This document shows positions 58,308 through 64,000 of a stretch of DNA of 64,000 nt, one piece after another. Position 1 is the first letter of the stretch, and every line of letters begins with the position of its first letter. The notes below the pieces were generated by a model. That model saw only the letters and a program-made list of their open reading frames with translations, had not been told where the DNA came from and ran no database searches. The position numbers were made by a program, and so were the translations under genes. This DNA is from CF-13 sp035279665. GTDB taxonomy: Bacteria > Chloroflexota > Dormibacteria > CF-121. Location: contig DATEHI010000022.1 of the NCBI GenBank assembly GCA_035279665.1, forward strand, positions 1-64,000, read 5' to 3'.

Positions 58308-58634
58308 CTAGCTGGCTTTGCGCGTGCTGGTGCCGCGGCGCTCGTGCTCCCGGCGCTCGCCACGCAAGGTGACCTGGACGGCCGAGCTCCGATAGATGTA
58401 CCCACGGGTGATGGCCTGCTTGACCTGGCGCCAGTAGGCTTCCCGCAGCCAGCGCCGTTCGACCACCAGTTCGACGCCGGTGAGGGTGAGGTGGTCGGCG
58501 GTTAGGGTCGCGACGGCATCCGGCCGCTGCGCGTCGCGGACGGCTTGGAGGTCGAGACCCGGCATCAGCCAGTCGGCCGGGATATCGAGTGCGGCATCCG
58601 AGGTGTCGCCGTATACATCCGGCTGGTTCGCCAC
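58308..58634 (-). CDS. Hypothetical protein, 108 residues
   Basis: Starts GTG 58634 (MANQPDVYGDTSDAALDIPA), with a middle LTADHLTLTGVELVVERRWL and a basic C-terminal tail RGERREHERRGTSTRKAS. No membrane segment, no recognised domain. It stands between the DUF4118-GAF kinase and malate synthase genes on the same strand, 47 nt after the kinase stop. The reading frame and the normal codon pattern support a real gene; function unknown. Confidence 0.55.
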   Translation of the reverse strand: MANQPDVYGDTSDAALDIPADWLMPGLDLQAVRDAQRPDAVATLTADHLTLTGVELVVERRWLREAYWRQVKQAITRGYIYRSSAVQVTLRGERREHERRGTSTRKAS

Positions 58635-58681
58635 ATTAGAAGGAACCTCAAAATACCCGGCAGTCTTGCGGTACCGGGGGG

Positions 58682-60793
58682 TTAGGCCGGGCTGGCGCCT
58701 TCCGCCGCGACCGGAAGCTCGATCTCGAAGGCCGAGCCCTGACCGGGCTGGCTGGCCACCTCCACCCGGCCGCCGTGGCCCTCGATGACCTGCCGCACCA
58801 GATACAGGCCGATCCCGGTTCCCACGACATTGTTGAGCTCCGGGTCGTTGACCCGGTAAAACTTCTCGAACAGCCGGGGGCGCGCGGCGAGGGGGATACC
58901 GATGCCGTGGTCCTTGACGACCAGCCGGATGTGCCCGTTCTGTCGGTCGCCGGTGACCTCGATCTCCGGAGGCCCAGCGCTGAACTTCACGGCGTTCTGC
59001 AACAGGTTGTCGACGGCCGTAGCGAGCCGCTCGGGATCTCCGACAACGGTCAGTGGCGACGTCGCCAGTTCGACATGCACGGTCCCTTGCTTGAGCGCCA
59101 CCTGCGGACGGACGCGATCGACGGCGTCCGTGACCAGAGTTCGCAGGTCGAGCTCCGTCATCTGCTGCGCCGCCGCTCCGTCCTCCAGCCGGGCCAGCAG
59201 CAGCATTCGCTCGACCTGGCTGCGCATCTCGCTCGATTTATCCATCAGTGTCCGGATCGCGTGTTGCGCCGCCGGCGGCATCTCGCCCAGCGACCCCTCC
59301 TCGAGCAGCGAGGCATAGCCGCGGATCACCGTCAGCGGCGTGCGCAGCTCGTGTGACGCGATTTGCATGAACTCACGCCGGGCACGTTCCAGTTCGACGA
59401 GGGCATCGGCGCGCCCGCGTTCCCGCTCGAGCGCCTGCCGGGTATCGAGCGCGATGGCGGCCTGCGCCGCTACAAGTTGCAGCCGGCGGAGCTGGTCCGC
59501 CCGCAGCCACCGCGGGCGCCGCCAATACAAATCGACGAAGCCGACGAATCGCTGCCCGGCGCGCATCGGCAGGAAGATGCTGGCCTTGACCCCGGCCGCG
59601 AGGGTGTCCCGGCGAGCCCAGTCCGGAAGCTTGGTGTCGCTCTCGGGATCAGTCACATAGACGGTCACCCGTGGGTCCGCCAGCCAGGCCACCTGCTCCG
59701 CGGTCAGCGGCCCGCCGACGGAAAAATCCTTGTCGGGCAACTGCCGGCCGCCCGTCGCCCCAAGGTGGTAACGCCCATCGGCTTGCAGCACCCGAAGCGT
59801 CGCGTAGTCCACCTGGCTCAGATCGACGAAGCCCTGGAGGATACGACTGTCGACTTCGGAGTCCGCCAGCCCTACGTCGCTCGGCTGGAACCCCTCGATC
59901 ATCGCGAGGGCCTTGATCGTTTGCTCCGCCTCCGCGTACTGTTCGGCATGCGAGAGCGCGAGCGCGGTTTGCGCCGCGATCGACTCCATCAGGCGCAGGT
60001 CGTCGTCGCTGAGGGAGCGCGCCCCCTGCCGCGCCAGCGAGAGCACACCAAACAGCCGGTTCCCGGTCACCATAGGAACGCTGATGATGCTCTCCGGGAT
60101 GCGCGTGGTCCCGACCGGGTAGACCATCCGCGAATCCACGCTGCCATCCGGGACGAGGATCGACCGCCGGGTCTGGGCGGCGATCCCGGTGATGCCCTCG
60201 CCGAGCGAAAAGGTCACCGTGTACCAATCGGTGTGTTCGTAGGACTCGGCCCGCGCCACCGACTTGACCAGGACAAGGCGCTCGGCCGACTCGTCCCAGC
60301 GGTACAGGCGGAAATGCTGGTAGTCGATGACGCGGAGCGTCGCCTCGGTCACCGTGTTGAGGACCTCCTCGGCGTCGAGGCTCTGGATGATCCGCGGTGA
60401 GACGTCCTGGAGGAGATCTTTGCGCCGGCGCAGCAGCGACTCCCGGTTGCGGCTCACGTGGACGAACTGGATGACCGCGGCCGCGGCGAGGATAGCGGTG
60501 CCCAGGCGGACGACGTCGCTGACGGTCGCAACGCCGAATCGGCCGATTGGCGCGAGGAAGAAGAAGTCGGCGATGAGCGCAACGGCCACGGTCGCCGCAA
60601 TCGCCGGGCCGCGACCCAGGCGCCAGGCGACGGCGCCGACCAGCAAAACGAGAAGCAGGAGGAAGGTCTCGATTCGCGCAATGCCCAGCACCCATGCCAC
60701 CAGCGCGAGCCCCAGCGACACGACGCCAACGGCGCCGATGGCCGCGACATACGGCAGGGTTCGCCGGATCACGTCTTCCCGCGTCTCGGACAT
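58682..60793 (-). CDS. DUF4118-GAF histidine kinase
   Basis: 703 residues. DUF4118 (KdpD-type) helices lie at about residues 15-115, two GAF domains at about 140-290 and 310-450, then HisKA with H in ASHELRTPLTV and an ATPase domain with N box LDNLLQNAVKFS, G1 KDHGIGIP and G2 VGTGIGLYLV. The usual KdpD partner domains (KdpD sensor, USP) are absent, and no kdp genes or response regulator lie nearby, so the partner is elsewhere. ATG 60793 follows TATGCT by 9 nt; the frame to 61243 upstream is a shadow of the DJ-1 gene. Confidence 0.9.
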   Translation of the reverse strand: MSETREDVIRRTLPYVAAIGAVGVVSLGLALVAWVLGIARIETFLLLLVLLVGAVAWRLGRGPAIAATVAVALIADFFFLAPIGRFGVATVSDVVRLGTAILAAAAVIQFVHVSRNRESLLRRRKDLLQDVSPRIIQSLDAEEVLNTVTEATLRVIDYQHFRLYRWDESAERLVLVKSVARAESYEHTDWYTVTFSLGEGITGIAAQTRRSILVPDGSVDSRMVYPVGTTRIPESIISVPMVTGNRLFGVLSLARQGARSLSDDDLRLMESIAAQTALALSHAEQYAEAEQTIKALAMIEGFQPSDVGLADSEVDSRILQGFVDLSQVDYATLRVLQADGRYHLGATGGRQLPDKDFSVGGPLTAEQVAWLADPRVTVYVTDPESDTKLPDWARRDTLAAGVKASIFLPMRAGQRFVGFVDLYWRRPRWLRADQLRRLQLVAAQAAIALDTRQALERERGRADALVELERARREFMQIASHELRTPLTVIRGYASLLEEGSLGEMPPAAQHAIRTLMDKSSEMRSQVERMLLLARLEDGAAAQQMTELDLRTLVTDAVDRVRPQVALKQGTVHVELATSPLTVVGDPERLATAVDNLLQNAVKFSAGPPEIEVTGDRQNGHIRLVVKDHGIGIPLAARPRLFEKFYRVNDPELNNVVGTGIGLYLVRQVIEGHGGRVEVASQPGQGSAFEIELPVAAEGASPA

Positions 60794-60901
60794 GCCGCAA
60801 TCAGCATAGGCGGCCTGCCGAGCCCCAGCTTGACGAACCGAGGGGCGTCCACGTAGGCTGGTTCCCTTCGTGTCACAAAACCCATCTAGGGAGGTATCAG
60901 C

Positions 60902-61429
60902 ATGAGGATAGCATGCGTACTCGACGTTGACTACGAGGACTCGGAGTTCAAGGAGCCCTACGCCGCGTTCCACACGGCGGGGCACCAGGTCACGATCGTC
61001 GGCCTGAAGGCCGGCAAGGAGCTCAACGGGAAGCGGGGCACCATCACGACCAAGGCCGAGGCTGGCATCGACCAGGTACGTCCGGACCAGTTCGACGCCC
61101 TCTTCATCCCGGGCGGCTACTCGCCCGACCACCTTCGAGCCGACCCCAGGATGATCGCCTTCACCAGGGCGTTCTTCGACGCGGACAAGCCGGTCGTGGC
61201 CATCTGCCACGGGCCACAGTTGCTGATCACGGCGCGTGTCCATAAGGGTCGCAAGATGACAGCCTGGAAGACCATCCAGGACGACCTCTCGCAGCTTGGA
61301 GCCGATGTCGTCGACCAGGAGGTGGTCGTCGACAGGAACCTGGTGACATCGCGGCAGCCGAGCGACATCCCGACCTTCATCCGGGAGTCACTGAAGCTAC
61401 TGGAGAAAGTCCCGGTCGGTTCGCGCTAG
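60902..61429 (+). CDS. DJ-1/PfpI-family protein (protein deglycase/stress protein)
   Basis: 175 residues: IACVLDVDYEDSEFKEPYAA (first strand with Asp/Glu), FDALFIPGGYSPDHLRAD, and the nucleophile elbow VAICHGPQLLI with the conserved Cys, then RKMTAWKTIQDDLSQLGADV. This is the PfpI/YhbO form of the DJ-1 superfamily, linked to repair or removal of glycated or damaged protein. ATG 60902 follows Shine-Dalgarno GGGAGG at about 60890. A terminator hairpin lies 56 nt after the stop. Confidence 0.9.
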   Translation: MRIACVLDVDYEDSEFKEPYAAFHTAGHQVTIVGLKAGKELNGKRGTITTKAEAGIDQVRPDQFDALFIPGGYSPDHLRADPRMIAFTRAFFDADKPVVAICHGPQLLITARVHKGRKMTAWKTIQDDLSQLGADVVDQEVVVDRNLVTSRQPSDIPTFIRESLKLLEKVPVGSR

Positions 61430-61484
61430 GGTCGGGAAACCCTCCGCCCTGCCCCTTAAGGGGAGCGGAATTTGGGTTAACGCA

Positions 61485-61516
61485 GATGCCGGCGCCGGTG
61501 CGCCGGCATCTTTCTT
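61485..61516 (+). terminator. Rho-independent terminator between the DJ-1 and AzlC genes
   Basis: Ten-base-pair stem GATGCCGGCG / CGCCGGCATC with a 6-nt loop and TTTCTT after it. The following TTTAAT (61518-61523) is a -10-like element 8 nt before the AzlC ATG 61532, so terminator and new promoter abut. Confidence 0.75.
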
Positions 61517-61531
61517 ATTTAATGGCGGGGG

Positions 61532-62191
61532 ATGCGAGCCGGCCGGTCGACCAGACAAATCCTGCAAGCCGCCGCCCCCATCGCCCTCGCCGTGTTCGTC
61601 TTCGGCGCCTCGTTCGGTGTGCTCGCGGTGGCGGCGCACCTGCCCGCCTGGTCCGTCGTGCTCATGTCGGCGTTGGTCTTTGCCGGGTCGGCCCAGTTCG
61701 CGGCCCTCGGGGTGATTGTGGCCGGGGGCAGTGTTCTAACGGCGATCTTCGCCGGCGCTCTCCTCAACCTCCGCTTCATCGCCACCGGGATCGCCGTGGC
61801 CCGCTCGCTGCCTGGCAATCGACTCGTACGCTCATTGCTGGCGCAGTTGTCGATCGATGAGAGCTACGCGATGTCAGTTCGCGCCGGCGCCCCGGGCCGG
61901 CCCGACGGCCGGACGTTGCTGGTGACCGGCGCTTGCCTCTACGCACTATGGGTTGTCGGGACGCTGATCGGCGTGCTGTTCGGTCCGGTTCTAGGTGACC
62001 CCAAGCGGTTCGGGCTCGATGCGGCGTTCCCAGCCGCCTTCGTCGCGTTGGTCTGGCCCTTGCTCTCGGGGCGGCACGCCGTGCGCTGTGCCATCGCCGG
62101 GGCCGTCGTCGCCCTCGTCCTGGCGCCCTTCACTCCGCAGGGGGTCCCTTTGGCGGGCGCCGCCGTGGTTGGGTTATGGCTGGCCCGCTAG
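61532..62191 (+). CDS. azlC: AzlC-family branched-chain amino-acid exporter, large subunit
   Basis: 219 residues with six or seven helices and the AzlC pattern APIALAVFVFGASFGVLA, MSALVFAGSAQFAALGVI, LLNLRFIATGIAVARSL and LSIDESYAMSVR. With AzlD it forms a two-component exporter of branched-chain or related amino acids. ATG 61532 follows TTTAAT by 8 nt (leaderless type). It overlaps azlD by 16 nt, so they are co-translated. Confidence 0.9.
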   Translation: MRAGRSTRQILQAAAPIALAVFVFGASFGVLAVAAHLPAWSVVLMSALVFAGSAQFAALGVIVAGGSVLTAIFAGALLNLRFIATGIAVARSLPGNRLVRSLLAQLSIDESYAMSVRAGAPGRPDGRTLLVTGACLYALWVVGTLIGVLFGPVLGDPKRFGLDAAFPAAFVALVWPLLSGRHAVRCAIAGAVVALVLAPFTPQGVPLAGAAVVGLWLAR

Positions 62192-62490
62192 CACTGGCGC
62201 TGGTGCTGGGGCTCGCCAGCCTGTCGTTCCTCATGCGGGCAACGGGACCGTTTCTACCGAACTTGCCCTCCGCGGTGACGGAGCGCACGGCGGGGCTGGC
62301 GCCCGCACTGCTCGCCGCGCTCGTCGCGATCCAGCTCACCGGCTCCAACGGACTGGTGCACCTGGATGTGAAGGTGCCGGCGGTCCTGGTTGCCGCCGTG
62401 CTGGCCGCGTTGCGAGCCCCCTTCATCGTCTCCGTCGTCGCCGGCGCTCTGGTCGCAGCGCTCCTACGGGCGCTCGTCCACCTCAATTGA
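62176..62490 (+). CDS. azlD: AzlD-family exporter small subunit
   Basis: 104 residues with four helices (ALALVLGLASLSFLMRATGP, LAPALLAALVAIQLTGSNG, VPAVLVAAVLAALRAPFIVS, VVAGALVAALLRALVHL). The R-A-T/G-P entry loop and length fit AzlD. The start lies 16 nt inside azlC. The 79 nt after its stop hold only the leader of the next gene. Confidence 0.87.
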   Translation: MAGPLALALVLGLASLSFLMRATGPFLPNLPSAVTERTAGLAPALLAALVAIQLTGSNGLVHLDVKVPAVLVAAVLAALRAPFIVSVVAGALVAALLRALVHLN

Positions 62491-62569
62491 AGCTCTTGTC
62501 AACGAGGCCGTTTCTGGCGAAGATGGCGGTTAGGGAAATGAGGACGGGCTTGAGCCCGGGAGGTATTTG

Positions 62570-63031
62570 ATGAAACCCTGGTTGCGGTACGCCCTGACGT
62601 TCGGTGCCGCGTCGGCGGTGATCACGCTGCTCTTCAACTGGATTGGCAACGCGACCGCCAGCGGCGACGCCTGTCACCGCAGCTCGCCACTGGGCGTGCT
62701 CGCGTTTCTTGTCTTCCTGTTGCTCATGGGCGCGGCCGGTTTCATGACGACCCGATCCGGCGCGACGATAGGCATGGCCACCATGTCCGGCCTGATCGGC
62801 GGGCTGATTTCCGCGATCGGCACAGTCATCGCGCTCATGATCATCTTCTCCTCGTTCAATGCCGCTGGGTGCGTGGTGAACAACAACACCGGGGTCAGCT
62901 CGCAGACGATCGTCACAGCGGGCGGGATCGTGGCGGGGATCTTCCTCAGCGTCATCGGGCTTGGCGTGGGAGCCGGGGCGGGCGCGATCGGCGGGTTGAT
63001 TGGCCGGCGCCCGGCAGCGACTGGCGTCTAA
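62570..63031 (+). CDS. Membrane protein of unknown function, 153 residues
   Basis: Four hydrophobic helices: YALTFGAASAVITLLFNWIG, VLAFLVFLLLMGAAGFMTTR, LIGGLISAIGTVIALMIIFS, and the C-terminal Gly-rich VGAGAGAIGGLIGRRPAATG. Two Cys (GDACHRS, AAGCVVNN) flank the loops facing outside and may form a disulfide. ATG 62570 is decided by Shine-Dalgarno GGGAGG at 62558-62563. I do not recognise a named family. The 3' end overlaps the convergent basic protein gene by 4 nt. Confidence 0.75.
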   Translation: MKPWLRYALTFGAASAVITLLFNWIGNATASGDACHRSSPLGVLAFLVFLLLMGAAGFMTTRSGATIGMATMSGLIGGLISAIGTVIALMIIFSSFNAAGCVVNNNTGVSSQTIVTAGGIVAGIFLSVIGLGVGAGAGAIGGLIGRRPAATGV

Positions 63032-63363
63032 CGTTTCTTGGCGTCGACGGCGCGTTGAAGCTGGGCCTTTGACATCCGGGAGCGACCCTTGATACCGCGC
63101 TCCCGGGCCTCATTGCGCAGCTGCGCGTAGGTCCGGCCTTTCGACCCGCTGTGTGATCGCAACCCACCGCGGCGCTCGGACGAGATGTCGTTCAGCGACG
63201 TCCGGCTGGCTTGCCTGGCTTCTCCAGCCCGAGCGCGGTCCTTGTTCACTGTCCGGGCGGCGATCTCTTCCGCCTTGTCCTCCTTCGTGCCCCGGTCCTT
63301 GAGGCTGTCCTTGATGTGCTCGTACTGACGCTCGCGCTTGGGGCTCCATGCATTCTGCGGCAT
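63028..63363 (-). CDS. Basic 'plasmid stabilization' type protein with a Rho-N/SAP-like end
   Basis: 111 residues. PQNAWSPKRERQYEHIKDSL, KEDKAEEIAARTVNKDRARAG and RRGGLRSHSGSKGRTYAQLR are conserved blocks of a chromosomal family often labelled plasmid stabilization protein. The last 30 residues (YAQLRNEARERGIKGRSRMS, KAQLQRAV) resemble the Rho N-terminal/SAP helix-extended-loop-helix that binds nucleic acid. ATG 63363 with AGGAGG 8 nt upstream is preferred to ATG 63372. Function unknown; a nucleic-acid or stress role is likely. Confidence 0.82.
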   Translation of the reverse strand: MPQNAWSPKRERQYEHIKDSLKDRGTKEDKAEEIAARTVNKDRARAGEARQASRTSLNDISSERRGGLRSHSGSKGRTYAQLRNEARERGIKGRSRMSKAQLQRAVDAKKR

Positions 63364-63605
63364 GCCATCCACCTCCTGGTAAGTCCTCCTTCTTATCTAT
63401 CAAGCAGCGAGGGCCACACGCAACTTCCTTACCTCAGCTGCCTTTTCCACACCGGAGGCAGCTAGTTGACACGCTGATCGATCTCGCCCATCATGAGGCC
63501 GACTTCTTGAGGCGAACGTCCTACCCTACATCTGGCTACAGCCTCGGGACGCGCGGGCGGCGACCGTCGCGGCGTCTCGTTGTTCCTCCGCGCCGCCGAA
63601 CCCCC

Positions 63606-64000
63606 GTGATCCGGCTGGCCATCGTTGCGGTCATCCTCTTCCTCGGCAGCCGTGCGTTCGGGCTGCTGCAAGGGCACCACGACATCCGTTCCGTCGCGGC
63701 CACCACCCGCACCGCCTCACCGCATGCGGCGGTTGCCACGCGGCCGGCAACGAGCGCGCGTCCGACCCCGACGGCCATGCCGTCGCCATCGCGGGCGGCC
63801 GCGCCCACCCAGTTGCCGCAGGTCAAGGTGCCCGTCTTGAGCACCAGCTGGCTTCGCGGCCATCCCATCGCCGACATCCCGTCGATCAAGGGCCGGGCGG
63901 CCATCGTCGTCGACCTCACCGCCGGGCAGATCCTTTACCAGCAGGACCAAAGCACCCGTTATGCAGACGCCTCGCTGACGAAGATGATGACGGCCATGGT
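63606..64000 (+). CDS. Serine-type D-Ala-D-Ala carboxypeptidase, 3' end outside the window
   Basis: A GTG at 63606 starts VIRLAIVAVILFLGSRAFGL (signal or anchor), followed by a long Ala/Pro/Thr-rich linker and the start of a peptidase S11 domain: RAAIVVDLTAGQILYQQDQS and ASLTKMMTAM, where SLTK is the catalytic S-x-x-K box. The frame stays open to the window end. Such enzymes trim the terminal D-Ala from peptidoglycan peptides outside the membrane. The rest of the active site lies beyond the window. About 240 nt upstream (63364-63605) hold no gene that I can support. Confidence 0.82.
   Translation, partial: MIRLAIVAVILFLGSRAFGLLQGHHDIRSVAATTRTASPHAAVATRPATSARPTPTAMPSPSRAAAPTQLPQVKVPVLSTSWLRGHPIADIPSIKGRAAIVVDLTAGQILYQQDQSTRYADASLTKMMTAM

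Noticed and set aside
60794..61243. N-terminal extension of the DUF4118-GAF kinase
   Set aside because: It is antisense to the DJ-1/PfpI gene; the kinase starts at ATG 60793, which has its own -10 element.
63466..63494. TTGACA with CATCAT at 17 nt as a promoter
   Set aside because: The -10 is poor and no gene starts at a fitting distance; the next start is 63606.

Overview
The window is about 64 kb of very GC-rich bacterial chromosome, almost completely filled with short, often overlapping operons on both strands. I saw no rRNA or tRNA gene, CRISPR array, insertion sequence or phage block, and no gene-free stretch longer than about 300 bases. The gene families point to a free-living soil-type bacterium of the Terrabacteria: holin-X/DUF3618 envelope proteins, tandem DUF427, a short basic 'plasmid stabilization' type protein, DinB/maleylpyruvate-isomerase-fold proteins, DUF3419/DUF2071/DoxX, and an eCIS-type N-terminal motif. 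Candidatus Dormibacterota, Chloroflexota or Actinomycetota are the likely groups. This is inference from gene content; no marker gene settles it.

Layout. 1-2.4 kb: TMEM175-like channel (cut by the window edge), DoxX protein and MFS transporter. 2.5-4.3 kb: ABC exporter. 4.3-8.3 kb: a histidine kinase/CheY-like regulator pair divergent from a REC-GGDEF-EAL protein. 8.4-11.5 kb: secreted phosphoesterase, CAP-domain protein and a membrane HD-GYP phosphodiesterase. 11.6-14.6 kb: Fur-family regulator facing a metal ABC importer whose promoter carries a perfect 7-1-7 palindrome. 14.8-23 kb: mini membrane protein, class A PBP, M48 protease, DoxX, MsrA, tandem DUF427, 3-methyladenine glycosylase, esterase and a cytoplasmic HtrA-like protease. 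23-32 kb: membrane PAS-GGDEF-EAL protein, BNR lipoprotein, MaoC and DinB pair, S9 peptidase, and an ECF sigma factor coupled to a membrane NHL propeller. 32-37.4 kb: branched-chain amino-acid (Liv) ABC importer with its two ATPases fused. 37.4-40.6 kb: a tightly coupled five-gene module around a BtaA-like DUF3419 protein. 40.6-49.3 kb: zinc ribbon, basic protein, HAD phosphatase, second class A PBP with holin-X and DUF3618 genes, MBL hydrolase, phosphodiesterase, PNPOx-like protein, unusual arginase-fold protein and a cupredoxin. 49.4-53.5 kb: kinase / dimethylglycine-dehydrogenase-like / IMPase-like operon. 53.5-64 kb: UbiB-like kinase, PlsC-like acyltransferase, HELMH zincin with an eCIS-type motif, malate synthase, DUF4118-GAF kinase, DJ-1/PfpI protein, AzlCD, and a D-Ala-D-Ala carboxypeptidase cut by the right edge.

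Two window-wide properties stand out. First, many first-in-operon genes lack a Shine-Dalgarno sequence and instead have a TANNNT-like -10 element 6-9 nt before the start codon, as expected for leaderless mRNAs; several divergent pairs share or overlap these elements. Second, several clear protein families have no ATG, GTG or TTG where the family N terminus begins. Instead they show CTG at a CTGA stop/start overlap (27777 and 50139), ATC after a leaderless-type -10 (53505), or possibly ATT (20992, 41370). Signalling is rich in c-di-GMP parts (two GGDEF-EAL proteins and one HD-GYP). The best candidates for undescribed biology are the DUF3419 five-gene module, the ECF-NHL pair, the zincin with the eCIS-type motif, and the kinase/DMGDH-like/IMPase-like operon.
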